Source of the DNA: Viscum album
Lineage: Eukaryota; Streptophyta; Magnoliopsida; Santalales; Viscaceae
Assembly (NCBI GenBank): GCA_963277665.1
Contig: OY728121.1
Coordinates: 960,602,097 to 960,666,096, forward strand
Direction: 5' to 3'
Length of the DNA: 64,000 nt
Shown here: in pieces, positions 44,451-59,700 of the stretch
Numbering within the stretch: the stretch's first letter is position 1
How the letters are laid out: each line of letters begins with the position of its first letter
Notes under the pieces: generated by a model
The model's input: the letters and a program-made list of their open reading frames with translations, nothing else
What the model was told of the DNA's origin: nothing
The model's database searches: none
Program-made: the position numbers and the translations under genes

Positions 44451-47400
44451 CTCATAGACAAAGTGGGATATTTAATCAACCCCTTTTTATTGTTTATAAA
44501 TACCTTAAAATTTCATTTAAAATGAATATTTCATTATGTAATGCTCTATATTCTTTATCCCCCTTTCATTCATATTCCTCTCCCCTTTATATTTCTAAAA
44601 AACAAAATATTCCTTTTAAATTCTCCCCTTTTTGAGATGAAGAGAAACATACAAGGGAAAAGGGTATTGGTTCATTATTAAAAAACATTACATCCATAAT
44701 TTCACTATAAGTCTACATGAGACATTCTTGGTGTAGAAATAATGACGATTTGACTTAAAAAAATGATTGTACCTTACAAGTTAATTCTGATGCCACATAG
44801 GATGCAAAATAATAAACCTATATTCATGTCTTATTGAGATTTATTCTAGTATAATGATAAAAACTATGATAGAAAACATTTGTAAGTCAGATAAACCTGA
44901 AACTCCCACACTTGAATCTATAAGATGATTGAAAAACTTCATGTACAAATTGAAGGATAAGTTTCCTTGGTGCGCTTCAGTTTTCACATTTCATATGTCA
45001 TTTATTAATTAAATTCCTCCCCCATTAAATGGATATTTTTATATTGAGTAATATAGGATGAGATATTAATATGGATATTACTTTTACAAATAAATTACTA
45101 AAGACAAATTCTATAATAATTTGGTTTTTATGAGATAATGATTATAGAAGAAACTTCTTCTTAATCCAGTTGTCTCCACCTCACGGAGATATTTTCTTAA
45201 TCATAAAAATTAAGAATCTATTAAATACAATTGTTTAATTAGCTTAATGTTAAGAATAAATAGAATTCTATATTCTTTATGTTGATGTCTAAACTTTTTA
45301 ACAATTTCCACATCTTCTCGATGGTTGATCCCATAATAATAATATTTTGTTCCCTAATGAAGCAAACAATACATGACAAAAGATTCCTTATCCTTAATAT
45401 TAAAATCTTTCTAGCATCTAGTATCTCTTTTTCTCCCACTGAGATCATGATTCTCATTTAATTCCATAATTTTATACAATGAATATAATAAAAAATGATA
45501 AGGTAATAAGGTGGAACTTCCTTTCTTTTCAATGTGGACAATAAGGTTGAGATATCTCTTTCAACTATGATATTACATTTTATTTTACATTTTGTTAATA
45601 ATTTTTCTTCTTAGAATACTCCATATATGATACATTTTTTAATTATTTTATGAACTAATTATTAATATAAAAGAATGGGTTGACAACTATTCTCACTATT
45701 TCTAGTTTACTTACTTATCTAACATGTATCTTCTTTATCAAAAGAGTTGTGTTGCATTGAAATCATCTCATAAAAGTTCGATTCATCATATGGAATTATT
45801 TCATTTATTTTTTAAATATAATTTTTTTTCTTATTCTATATTATTAATTCTCTCTAATTCTTCTATCTACATTACTAAAATATCAGTTTTCTTCAGATTA
45901 ATGTATGGGGAATCAAAGAAATTATCACCTTTCTATGTTGATGTTTTCTTCAATTATTTTTTGTTTACAACATTCTTAAACTTAATTCCCCTTACTACTT
46001 CTTTATTATCCAAATTATGTGGCCTTATTTTCTTATCATATTTTTATTCATGTTAAGATGAAAATTTACCACCACATTTACCACAACTAATTATTATATA
46101 ACATATATTTCCTATCTTTACAAATCTTTAGGAAGTATTCATATTTTTATTAACCCGTGGTTATTCCTTCTTCATCCACAACTTTATCCCCCTTGGAATG
46201 GACTCCAAATATGATTTAATTTTTTTATTATTTCACCAAAAATATAATGCAAAATTTAAAATTATATTTTATAACCAACATTAAACTATAAACATTGATC
46301 ATATAATATCTTATATCCAATATTTTAGTATATTCTTCATAAATTCTTGGGCACTTAATAGGGAACCAGTTCCACACTCATTTTTCAATCCAAAAATTTC
46401 ATAGTGGCATTATTATTGGTACCTTTATTTATCTATACTTGTAAAAATGTTTTTTTCCAACCAAAAACTATATATGAATACAGATTTTTAAACATTAATA
46501 GAAGATAGTATTAATGGTATGTATTTTTTAACAGCTTCTTGAGATAAATAATTGAATAAGGTCATGATCTTATAATCATTTGTCGAAGGTTTTTTAATAT
46601 TAGAATCCTATGATGTGAATTTTATTGTAGTATTATCATTATAATTATTTTATAAATAATTAATATGTTTCATATCAATATCTAAAAATAAAAATTTCAA
46701 TTCTAGACATATCATATTTATGGTGCTTTTCAAAACTTAAATCATAATCAGTTGTTTTTTACAAACCTTCTTTTTTCTTTGAACATCCTCTTGAGGGAAC
46801 CTATTTTTTTGGAATCAAAGAGTCAAGTTTATTTATGTTATTGGATTTTAATTCTTATTGAAAACCCTTGACTTCATATTTTCTTATTTATGTTCATGGA
46901 TATTTTCTTCAAGATTATTATAAACTCTATAAATCCATTCCACATAATTAAAGTGTATACATTCAAATTTTGAGGAAATTATTTCAATATCCGCTTTTCT
47001 TATCTCAAATGTTCTAACCTACTTAGAGATAATTGTAGATTCTAGAATTTTTTCTTTTAAACCCTTCCCCATGTTATCCTCTTCTTCTTTAATATTGGTG
47101 ATTTCTTCCTATATACCTTAAAAAGATCCATAAACTTGGGTAATTATTTCTTTTGGAATATAATGAAAAATATATTTTAATATACACACTGATATGTCAT
47201 GTAAATTTTTAGATAGATCATTATAAATTTTTTTATAGGTTCTAATCATTGTGTAAAATTATAAAAATAGTTTTAATATACTACATCATAAATTAATCTT
47301 GATCCAGTCATGGTAGGAATATTTTCCTTATCCTCAATGGGAACATGAACCACCTGTTATTTACCTTCCATGTAAAATCTTTAATCATTGCTTATATGGA

Positions 47401-50384
47401 ATGGAGAATAAAATATTTATGCTTCCTCTTGGGTAAATATAGATATCGTATTCATATTTTGTTTACTTTAATTATCTTATTCACCATATTATTGGTAGAA
47501 ATAAAATCATACTCAGAGATAAATGAATCTTCCGTAAACCAGATCTTCATTTAAAAACTCGAACAAAAATCAAATATTCAAAAGAAATAACTTCAAATTA
47601 GATAATCCAATGGAGGTTAACCTTGTATATGATACCAATTAAGTGTACTACTTTGGAATATATTCCAAAATTATGGTGGGGGGATCTTTGTTTTAAAATT
47701 TTTAACCAATTATATATTTTTTCCTTTTACCTATTATACATGTTAGGATATTTATTTTATAATTATATTTTCCTTATCACATGAAACTATATGAAAGTAA
47801 GTAAAATATAGAACGCTATATTTTTACAAGTTTTACTACTCAATAAATTATATAGTCCTTCCTATTTATGGCGAGATGAGTAGAAAAATTCTATACTATA
47901 ATGAGATACCAGTTACAATGGATTTTATATATGCAATACAGAACCCAAGTGTGGTTACATACACATTATGGGGGATAAAAGTTAATGACATTAAATTTAT
48001 GGACTTTTGATACCCTATATGACTTGTAACTCTACAATAGTTATTCATACTACCAGTGAAGACTATAGTTACCTTCTTCTCAAGGTACTTTGTAACACCA
48101 TGAATGTAATCCATGGATGATAGTTATATTGGATGTTAAAATAATTATTTATTCTTTAAATTTTTCTGATTTAATTGTTACTTCAACCACAATGAGAAAC
48201 CAAGTTACCTTATTTTTCATTATTCATTCATAATCTGTCCATATGATCCTTCCATATGATCAAGTACAACCGATGCATATTCATATAATGACAGTTTAGT
48301 CAATAATTTTACTCTTTCTTCTTTCAACACATGCTCATCTATTATAAATGTATGATAAATGTTTTTACAATGGAATATCATCTAATTATTTCTTATTCTT
48401 CCAATTCAAAAAATTCCTAATTGAAAGGAAAAATCTATTTGGTATCTTGTTGATCCAATCGTAACCTCTTCATCTAGTTTATTGTTTCTCCATTTTTTGG
48501 TTTCAGACCATTTGATTCTCCTTACTCCATCTGGTATTTCTTAATCCGATGCATCGAAAAAAATTATAATACCTCCCTAGATATTTGGTCAGAACATCCC
48601 TATGAAACATCACTTATTCATTTTTTCAAACAACCATAGTAACTCACTTCACATCCCCACATTCTAAGATAATTTGTAATATTTTATATAGGAAATGTTT
48701 TAATAAATTTTCAAGGAAAATATCACACTTTCTTATTCAAGATTCCCACTAAAATTTTTATAATTCCACTAAAAACTTATTAAAATATTTAATAAATTAT
48801 GTATTTTAAAAAAAATGTAGAAAATAAATATTTATATGAAAATTATCGACATGATCATTCTTCTTAAAATCCATTGAAATATCAACTAGAATCATGATCA
48901 TCCCTGCATGATTATTGAAACATTGATCATATAGATTAATATCAAAACAATTAATATATTTATGAAATCATCATAAATAACCTTGAAACATTAATTTTTT
49001 AAATCTTTATATAAATTATTACATATAGAGAAGCTTCATCTAATGTTCCTTTAAAACATTGTAGGAACATCACAAATTTTTTTCTTAAACTCTTACTATG
49101 AATAATGAAATGCTTCACAAATATATGTATGCTTCCTTATATGGGAAAACAATGAATAATGAGCTTAAAATGAGATTATTTATCTAGTTAACATACAAAA
49201 ATTCATTTGGTGGACATAAAACCTTTACCCTTCATTAAAAAACATCAGTTAGATACTACTACTCAAAAGCTTCAGTCTGATGAATATCCCTTAGAAAGCT
49301 CTATCTGATGAATTCACATAGAGTCTTCTATATGATCAAACAATTTTAATACTATGAAAAAATATGTATGATTATATCCATATATATCCTATAATAATTA
49401 TTATGAATCTTCTATATGATCATTTTGAAATCTGTATTAGATACACTTTCTTTGCTCACTCATTTCCTCTTCTTTACATAACATCATATTCTTAGTACAA
49501 ATATACCTGACAGAATTCATACTAATGAAAACAATTTTCTACCCAATGGAGTCTAATTGATAACTATCCAATTTCATATGAAAAAAATACATACTTTATT
49601 TTGTTAGAAACAACCTCTTCTATAGAATCCACATGACTTCTAAACACAATAATTGTATAAGTTCATTTGTTAGGCCTTGTACAGTTCTTGTTCAAACTTC
49701 AATATGTACTTGATAATGACCAGGAACCATAAATCCATTGAGTTTTTCCATAATATTATATCATTGTGAGTTGTAAATTTCACAATCACAATTAAATCTC
49801 ATACTTTTTAATTATTCTTGATTCCAAAGACCATTCAATAATCATGATGTTTAGAACATAAGAAACATCAATGTATCACCAAACTTCACTCTCTTTCATA
49901 GAGACTTGTAATTTATTATAAAATTTATATTTGAACCACAACCACATGTAATTGTGAGGTATTATAAATAAGGAATTAATCACTAAGAATCATCCAATAT
50001 TACTTGACCAATCATTATAATTATAATTTAGTTTTGAAAGTAATCATCCAAACATCTATTTACACACATTTTTTGATCGACTTAGTCTATTAACATTATT
50101 TTGATGACACATTGAACATGGTTTTAGTGATCTACCAATATTTATTCTGACTAATGGTCTTTAAATATTGATCTATATGGTTTAATATTAATATTTTCTT
50201 ACACAATTGACTTTATATATGATGAATTTTGAATGATTCACCCATTAGATTCTTCAAAAAGGACTTTATAAAAATCTATCTAATATATAATCTATCTGAT
50301 CCCCTCATTACATTGTATTTTTTCTAATTATCTTCTCTATATCAATCCATTTATCATTTAATATTAATTAAGTAAACTCCATAA
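44451..50384. other. Decayed AT-rich DNA, no gene recognised
   Basis: I see no complete domain here. A few open stretches (45239-45457, 45724-46056, 47345-47554, 47896-48114) carry no known motif and are probably chance. Loosely repeated (C)TTC(A)(G/T)TCTGATGA motifs cluster at 49020-49440, a pattern like the motif arrays in the LTRs. TGATACCAATTAAG near 47627 looks like a decayed minus-strand primer-binding site. Confidence 0.55.
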
Positions 50385-50730
50385 GTATACTTAATAATGT
50401 TGATAATAAATGTGCTTCTCAAATAATCAGAGCACATGTTGTAGAAATTAAGAACTACTGACCAATCATTAAATATAAACTCAAAGTCTTCAATTAACTA
50501 AAATCTTTTAAGTAATAAATAACATCCATATACAATAAAGTAAAGAACCAAATTTATATTTTTCTTAAAAAACTAAAAATCATTCCCTTCCTTTATTCTT
50601 TATCAATCCATTCAAGATTAGAAACTATAACTGAACTTTACAAAAACTTATTTTTAACACTATCTTAATCATATTGACATTAATTAAATCTTTCATTAAA
50701 AACCACTGACAAACAATACCAACCATTAAA
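50385..50730. repeat. Repeat copy 2 of a pair with 44100-44450
   Basis: Same direction and order of blocks as copy 1. It lies directly downstream (minus strand) of the gag remnant at 50820-51340, which gives the only hint of its origin. Confidence 0.6.
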
Positions 50731-50819
50731 AATAAATAAAAATTATAAAAAACATTGGATCTTAACATGGGATATACCATTGGGGTTTTGGTGAAACTAT
50801 ATATTCCTTTTTTATCACT

Positions 50820-51340
50820 AGGAATATTAGAATGATAGTTTCAATCTTCCGTTTCCACTATGAGTGCACATCAAACAATATCTTTATATCTGCGAAATCG
50901 TCTCATGGAAAATTACATGAGAAAACCATGTTTCAATCCATAAAATAAGTCATCAATATTTCTTTCTAGATCAATGATAAAAAATATCACACATTGAAAG
51001 TCATGAAAATTTTGGTTCATACGTACAAATGGATTCTTTATACTTTTGCTTCAATTATAGAAACACCCTCTCCATTTCAGTGTGAAGCATCTAGGGAAAG
51101 TACATATTGAGAAATTCCCTCTCAAAATCCTCCTATTACATGTATTTTATTTCTTTATCTTGCATCATGTTCTTGGTAAGAGTATGTGACATATCAGTTT
51201 CACCTTTTAAGAAATATACTATTAAAACAACTTCCTCATAGTTTGAGCATTGGATAATGGAAAAAATGTTTTCCATCACATTGATCCATTTCTCATTAAT
51301 TAGTGTATTTTAAGACCCAATGAAGGAATGTGTACATTTC
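50820..51340 (-). pseudogene. Ty3 gag core remnant (element G)
   Basis: Minus-strand reading: EKWINVMENIFSIIQCSNYE, VVLIVYFLKGETDMS, then EDFEREFLNMYFP, stop, LKQKYKES, and at about 50850 CALIVETEDWNYHS. This follows the Retrotrans_gag domain step by step: EDWI..MEKIF..LQC, ATY.LEGEA, W..F...F..KYFP, FL.LKQ, ALI.E. It has stops but few frameshifts. No protease or RT of this element is readable downstream. Confidence 0.8.
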
Positions 51341-53689
51341 TACCCAAAAGCCTCAATGGAATATTTCTCCTTCCATTATCCATTTTGGAATTCAATATGA
51401 TTCAAATTAATATTCATTGGACTAGATTGTTGAGAAAACACATCCACCAGGTTTTTTATTACACCTACTGTTCCCTTTGATTTCTAATGAATATAATATT
51501 TTCATTTTCTATCAAATTCATTTTTAACAAAATTACTCCACATTATAGTGACTGAATAAAACAAAAAATAGATGAAAATGTTTTTGAGAAATAATAATCA
51601 AAGTGAGAATTCAAATAATTTTAAAATAGATCATGAGATTTCATAAATTATGAAATATTTTTATAAACCAGTATAACTTATGGTTTATCCAAATAATTTT
51701 GACAAAAAATTTCTAATCCTAATATCTGAAAAGAACAAAACCCTTCTTCAGTACCTTTTATAGAATCCTAAGTAATAATTACAAAAAATATTTCATTTTT
51801 TGATGAATATTCAATACATATCATAAAAATACATGTACACATATAATAAAGGATTAGTTTCATTGGTGGATATATAGCTAAAAACATATTTTCCTAAAAA
51901 ATATTCAATATCTAAATAAACATTCTTCAAATATATTACCCTATAGGCTTATTATACTTAAAATAATTCTTTATGGATTGGGAAAATTGGAAATATATGA
52001 AGGGGTGAGTTTTGATTCACATTAAGGGTAATATTTGGAGATATCAATCAATAATCTGAAGTGATTATAGTATAAGAACAAGGGTATGAGTATATAATCC
52101 CAACTTAATAAAATAATTCCAAATCAATCGTGAACTTAAATCCCGAGTCATTGAATATGGGATTTATCCTGATAATTAGACTTATGTACAATCCTAAATC
52201 TAAAATCATGATCCATAGAGTATAACATGAGAATATAACATAGGAACATGACACCAAAATATACATAGGAAATCATAGCATTGTGAATATTTCTATGAAC
52301 CAACAGGTCCACTAATCATAATAATGACATGTAAAGAGGTCCTCATACAAAATTAGACATGAAACCAGGTACACACAAAAAATTGTGAACATTTCATAAT
52401 ATGATAAGGTTCATGCTTAATGTTGTGAACATTAAATCAAGTTCATGCATAACATAGTTATCTCATGACAAATAAATCATGATAGAATGTATTGGAGGGA
52501 TACAAAAGTATGGTCTATCCCATCATATAATGATTAAAAAATATAATTATACAACAAGATCATAAATGTTTATCAATTCATAATAGAATAACCTATAGAA
52601 AAGAAATAGTATTCATAAATATTCAATAATAACTTAATTAAACTATGGTAAAGAGATGGGTTTCATAGAATAATCCATAGAAAATAATCATCATAATATA
52701 TCTTGAGAAATAATATATATTCTATCACAATATCATATTGAAATTTAATTATAATAATCACTATAGTATGTTGACATTGATAAATATTAAATTTTATAAA
52801 AACTTTCGACATATCTTTGAAACATTGAAAATATCCTTTTATATCATTATCATTAAAAAATAAAAAGTTCCTTAAATATTAAGAAGAAATATTTTATTTT
52901 GAAATGATAATACAAAATTTTAAATGAATCATCAAATAAAATTATGGTCATGATGATGTCAAAATTTTATCATTCCATATATTCCAAAACAAACATTCTT
53001 TTCCCAATTTTATAAAAAGTAAAAAGAGAGAAATACATAAAAAATTTCAAAATAATATTTTAAATAAATTGTAATGAAATAAATAGGTAGTTACAATAAT
53101 ATTTATCAATCATTTTTGTACTATTTAAAACTTATATAAAACATTTTTGAAGAAAATGTAACCAGAAGAAAAAATTATTTGAATAAAGAGGACATAAGGT
53201 AGGATTTTCATAAAAAATCACGATCAGTTTATGAAGAAAATAGAATAAAATGTTACTAATATATTAAAATTATAGGTATAATAAAAGGGGAATAAAATAT
53301 ATCTGTTTAATATAAAAGGAGGAAAAATTACCCTAAATAATATTTATGCATATATAATATCGATAAAAGATGAGATTGCAACATAAACCCTTACCTCAGA
53401 TCCTATCTTTCTGCATACACCTTAAAGAATCATTAATAATATATATATATATTCGACAACCATATTCAGATACATATTACTATATATCATTTATAATTTA
53501 TAATTTCCATTTATTAATAATTATTCATTAAAAATAACATTTGGGTGAAAACTTGTTCATTTTCCTGACATGTTTTAGTTCGATGGTTCCAATACTTGCA
53601 CATTGGTCATGGTTTAGTCATCACCATAATATTAATCATTTAATAATTATAATATTTATTTAATATATAAACATTAATGACAATTCATA
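51341..53689. other. AT-rich DNA with a loose AGGTTCATG repeat
   Basis: No coding segment. From about 52290 to 52450, AACCAACAGGTCC, AACCAGGTACAC, GATAAGGTTCATGC and ATCAAGTTCATGC recur, like the ACTAAGGT array at 22610-22690 in the T3 LTR. This suggests that the stretch is LTR-derived, perhaps the 5' LTR of element G. Confidence 0.45.
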
Positions 53690-54560
53690 TAAAGTGGTGA
53701 ACAAAAGTGAATTACATAATTTCTTTGAGACAGTAGTCTGTACGTACGCACATGGAATGTTTTCACTTATCAATGGATGGAAAAAAGAAAGTTACATAAT
53801 AATTTACCTTTAAATAAAAAATATTATATAATATATATAATATATATTCATTAAATATATAATTATTACCATATATATAAATATGAAATGAAAAAAATCA
53901 CTTATCTTTGTGGAGGTGGTAGTCCACATGTATGCACGAACAATGTTATCCATTTAAAATGGATGTGAAAGAGATATAAAATTAATATTATATTAAAATA
54001 AAAAAATATAATTATAGAATAGATAATTATTCCTTTATGTGAATATGGTTATAGAACATTTTTATGAGGTTTAAGAAGATATTAACTTGGAAAATATCGT
54101 TAAAAATAAATACCTCTTATTCGAGAAACCTCCTTTTGCTTACACATTTAGCTTTCTTGAAGCGGTATTTTATGAATAATAGAACCTATATAATGAGGGG
54201 TGGATGTTTGTAAGATTATTTGGGTAGATAATGTCTAATATAAATAGTTTAGGTTTTATGGATAAGAGAGTAGATAGTGGTTCTTTTATAAGTGATTGTA
54301 GTGACACACTTTTAAATAATTAAAACATTAAAAATATAATAAATTCATTTTCAAGTGAATGTGAAAAAACCCAAATACAAATATAAGATAATTTTGGATT
54401 AAAATAAACTTATACAATTGGATTTGTACATATTTTTAAGTTATTTTAACCATTATCCCATTAGTGTAACCCCTCATTACCCATTTAACCATTACTGTAA
54501 TAATGAAATTTGAACTCCATTACAACTCATTTGGACTGAAAAAAATTATTAGACCAATTT
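53690..54560. repeat. Repeat copy 2 of a pair with 12140-13000
   Basis: Same direction. Conserved blocks include CAGTAGTCTGTACGTACGCACATGG near 53726 and GGTGGTAGTCCACATG near 53916 as an internal duplication, then ATTTGGGTAGATAATG and CTTTTATAAGTGA. Because copy 1 lies in the F LTR, this is probably another LTR of that family. Confidence 0.7.
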
Positions 54561-56206
54561 TATATGGAAATTATGATTTATAATATTGATTTTTTTTTTA
54601 TAAAATTCATTTATGATAGGTTTTATACATTTATTTTTAAATAAGTGTGTAAAACAAAACAAAAAACTATTTATAAACAAATGCATTTTTAAGCATAACA
54701 ATGAATTTATTCTACTACATGCCTAGTAAAAACCATTATATGAATGCTATTTTTTTTAATAATCATATAAAATTGTTATTAAAATAATTAATTAATACAT
54801 ATTTATTATTGAAAAATAAATTTCACACAATAAAAATAGTTTTCTGAAAAAATATCACTTTTTACCTTCAAATAATTTTATGTTCACTTATAACCAATTA
54901 ATAATAATTGTACAAATAACTATTGATTTTTTTACATTAAGTAACAATATATATCATTGAAATAATAGTTCATTTTTTATAAATACACATAATATATAGA
55001 AAAATACAATACTTTGAAAAGTTAATCTTCTTAACATAAACAAATATTATTTTTAACATAAATACTTTTTCATGAAGGAAAATTTTAAACATAATCCTAC
55101 TCATACCCACCATCACTTTAAGGAATTGAAAGAGGTATCCTTGAAAATATAATATAGGGGATGGTAAATTTTAAGGTACAACAAAAATTAGAAAAATTTA
55201 AGGATAACAATATATGACTCCAGATAAGAAACCAAATACTTAGAAGTAAGGGAAACTAAGGTTTATAATGATGTTGAAAAAGTACCCGAGGTGACCTATC
55301 ATGATCTTAATATCCCATATTTATTATTATATAGACCGTGATCATATAAATTTCTAAATACCATTTCAATTTAGTTTAAATAATATCAAAATATGGATAT
55401 TATTCTAAACATTACAAGTTAAATATAATAAAAAATTCACAAAATATAAATTACTTAATATTTATTCTTATTTTTTTAATTTAATAAATATTTATAAATT
55501 ATATTGATACTTTCCATATATATAATTTATATCAAAATTACGAGTCATGAAATATAGACACAAAATATATTTAATGTTAACATTTAATATTATTACATAT
55601 TTATTTATTAATTTTTTAATAAATTTTTTAATTAATTAATAAATTTTTATAATTAAATAATTAATTTTATTTTAGTAAATTTGATAAATATCCCAAAATA
55701 CCATTTTATATGATTTGTAAATAATTTTTAAATATCATAACTCAATTCTGAATTGAATGTTAGGAAAATTAAAAATTTTATGTGATTATATTTCATGAAA
55801 TGTATAATATCATAATATTTGATTGACTTCATTTTCTATAGTATTTTGTAACCGGAATTATGATATCATTATATGGTGCTTGAATTTCATATCTTACCGT
55901 GTATCCTATATCATAATGTTTATACAATGATCTATTTTTTGACAAATGGATAAAATCTATCACTTTAACTGATATCCCCAATCACATGATATGATTCATG
56001 AAAAACATAAGGAATTTAACTATGTTTCCACCCATGATATACTATATCATATTATGTTACATTATCATGAATTACAGTATGATATATCATATATATTTAT
56101 TTATAAAAAATATAAAATAATTTTTTATGATATCAAATACGTAAATAATGAAATATTTTATTTTTTTCATTTTCAACCAGATTTCAAAAATCAAAATTCA
56201 CGTTAA
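54561..56206. other. AT-rich stretch, nothing recognised
   Basis: Almost entirely A and T homopolymer-like text. No domain, PBS or LTR start was found before the primer-binding site at 56207. Confidence 0.5.
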
Positions 56207-56219
56207 GGCTCTGATACCA
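56207..56219 (-). other. Minus-strand primer-binding site
   Basis: The plus strand reads GGCTCTGATACCA, the exact complement of TGGTATCAGAGCC, a perfect initiator-Met-type site. One base separates it from an LTR that would begin (plus strand) TGTTTGTATTC at 56221. It therefore belongs to a minus-strand element whose body lies to the left. Confidence 0.85.
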
Positions 56220-56220
56220 A

Positions 56221-56774
56221 TGTTTGTATTCTAAGGATTAATTAACACAAATAAACACAATAAAAATATTTGATTAAAAAAATACAATTAATACCATCCA
56301 TTGAAAACAAAAACATATATACACTTCAAATTAAGAATGCATACCTTACATGAGAGATTGTTTCTACTATTTCATTTAACCTATTGGTGATGAAAATTAC
56401 TCACATCAACCAATATAATTATCCATCAAAAGTGTAACCATGGTTTGAAAAAATTCACTCAAATAGTGTTGGACATACCTATTTTCCTTCCTCTATATTA
56501 TAGTATCTGTATTTTCAATGGTGGAAGGAGGAAGTTAGCATTGATAAGGAGAATAACATCTAAGATTATTTCTAAAGGATGGAACACACCACCTCTATGG
56601 TAAATCCTCCTTTAAATATTATTTAAGGATTCTCCCCGAGCTCATACATTTACTTAAACATTTTGAAAATATTTCAGTAAATGTATTTAGTTTCAACTCT
56701 TATAACCATTTTCTATTGCAATTATCCCATAGAATGCATGTAATAATGACAACTACTCTTGAATATAATATGAA
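56221..56774 (-). repeat. 5' LTR fragment of a minus-strand element
   Basis: Placed by the adjacent primer-binding site. It appears to be cut at 56774/56775 by the start of a plus-strand LTR. No repeat partner was found. Confidence 0.6.
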
Positions 56775-59700
56775 TGTAACAACCAAAGAATTTAAAAATA
56801 AATTTAAAATAAAATTTAATTCACACAACACTATTTCTATGTGAAACAACACTTTGTTATTATAATTATATAAACAAGATAGTAATAGAATAACAATTAG
56901 AGATAGTAATATTAATGGTAATAATAATATTAAATGTTATTTATAATGGTTTCACATAAATAAAAAATATTTATAATGAAATATGAAGTTCTGAGTAAAA
57001 CAAAAATCATTTTGACAAAATTAACTTAGGTTTATTTTTTAGTATTTTTATGATAAGTTTCAATTTTTTTGATGAATAGAGAAAATTCTACATTTTATTT
57101 AAAAACTGTTTTTTAAATAATTATTATACTTTAAATTGATTTTAAATTAAAAAATATATCAATTATACATATATTAATCTAATGTAGATAATTGGAACCA
57201 ATATTATTTTGAAATTATATATAAAGACTTATTGAACTTTTGAACATTCTTTTTTACTTTCCTTCTCACCACACTTATAAGACTAGCATTAAACATAATT
57301 TTTCCACTTATGTGAATTCAATTTTGAAAAATACAAAAACAAAACTACAATATATAAGTCATTTATAGTCTGATAGGGTCAGCTTATTTTTTTAGTGAAT
57401 ATTTACATGACCCTTTGGAATAGTAATGTTACCCTTATGAATAGTAATATGACCCCTATGAATAGTAAATCGTCCAAATGAATAGTATCCTCACCCATTA
57501 AAGTATAAATAAAATATATGAATTTATAAATGAATTTATGATATAATTATAACATAGTATAAGTAAATGAATATTTTAAAAAATTATTAATTGAGCATTG
57601 GTAATTTTTGTAAGTCATAAGTATTTTATTAAAATTTTATAACTAATAAAATGATTTAAAAGAAAATTTAATTTCATAAATTTTATTAATAAATTATCAT
57701 TTTAATGTATTATGATTTTAGGATAATTTTATGGGATCTTAGTTATTTTTGTTGAGCATCATAAAATCAGTTATAAATTTATAATATGTATTTTTCATGT
57801 TAACGATGGTTTTTATGAAAAATTAAATTTCTTGTATTTAAAAATTATTTTCACAAATTAGAGTCCATTTTTCAATTCTAAATGTTGAAAAATGTTTAGT
57901 GTGAATTTTTGGATTTTTTTAAAATGATTGATTTTTTTGTGAGTAGTAAAATACAGTAATTTACGACATAAATACATTATAAGTTAAATATACTATTTTG
58001 TGAGTCACAAATGATGTAAACACCATAATATCTAACTTAACTTCATTATTTTGTCATATTTTATTTTAATAATAAAACTATTCATAGTCTTGATCCAAAA
58101 TAATAATCAAATGAATAAAATATTCAAAAATCACCCCTCTCATCTACTATAAATACCACCCATCAACACCACTTATCCTCACACCTCTATGCCTTAAAGA
58201 TTTTCCAAATTCTACCAGAATACTATTCCCAAACCTCCCCCACTTCCATGAGTTTCTAGCCACAAAAATTCCAAACCAAGTTTTCTTAAGGTGGTTCTCA
58301 AAGGGGAGAGTTCAAGGGGTAAATCCTCTTTCTTTTTCTTTTTAATTTCCAGTCAATTTCCTTTTTCATTTCTTATACTTTGATCATGTCATCTATCAAA
58401 GAGAGATCGATAAAACCAGTATAATCTATATACTATAATGATATCATGTTAATGGAATATACTTCATCAAAATCTTATCTCTCTCTCTCTCTTTTATTTT
58501 AAAAATGAAATCATCGTCTCTGAGGTGCCGATTTAAAATCTTTGTGGATGACATATTTTCATTATTTAATCTCTTCTTCAAATATGTTCATAAAAAATTT
58601 AAATGGTTGAAATAGATTTTAAAATATATATTACAATTTTTTTTCTTTTTATAAGTAAGATATTTACATAATTCTAAATGATAAAGTAAAATGAGTTCAT
58701 TCTGATCTAAAAATGCTAAAATTAATCTAAATGATTATCATTAACATTATATCGAATGATTTATCCCCATATCTGAGAAAAAAACAATATATAAATCCAA
58801 TTAAAATTATATTTGTTCATAAATTACATAAAATTCCAATTCTGAATAATTATACCAATTTTAAACAAACATCATTACATGTATACACGTAAACTGATCA
58901 TGAAAACCACGAAAACGAACGATCCTGAGTGATAAAATTGTATTTTATAAATCATAAAAAAGGAGATAAGTTAACTTAATAAAATTATAATAAATCAAAT
59001 AAAAGTATAAAATGTTTTTAATTAATTAATTAATGGATTTATTGTGTTTTTTTAGGACATTAAGATCATGTGTAGGACACATTCAGACAGAAGGTAAGGG
59101 TTTTTCCCACTCATATTCATTTCAATGAGATATGAGTCACCACTATTTCATGTTTGTGGTGTATATATAATTACCAATGATTTTACATATCATTAATATA
59201 TTTATCTTAATGGTATTCAATGTCTTGTATGATTATCTTTAACTATGTAATTATTATTTATTTTTATGTAATTCTTATAAATTATCTATATATAATCCAA
59301 AATCATGTATCCAGATCATTTAATCCTTCATTTATGGGGATGTAAATGTTTTAATATGGTTCCCTTCTCAATTATACTCGATAAGAAATCCCAATTAAAG
59401 GGAACTTCCCGAATTCTTACTCATTTTCAAGTTCAATTTATAATCAGATTTATGGAATCATTATTTTTATAAAATCACAAATTTTATCATTAAAAACTAT
59501 CATTGTTCAATTCCAGTTTTATACAAAAAATTATGACTTTTTCCATTTTAAAGACTCTTTATTATTTTCCTTAAACCGCATTAAAGAGGCTCATTTATAA
59601 TGTTTCTTAAAAACTCTTTTTACTTATTTTCACTTTATTTGGACATAATTTATTCCTCAAATATAATTTCATTGTACATAAATTTTATCTTCTTTGATAT

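Noticed and set aside
47620..47640. TGATACCAATTAAG as a minus-strand primer-binding site
   Set aside because: Only eight matching bases, no LTR terminus beside it and no readable gene to its left; not enough to call an element.
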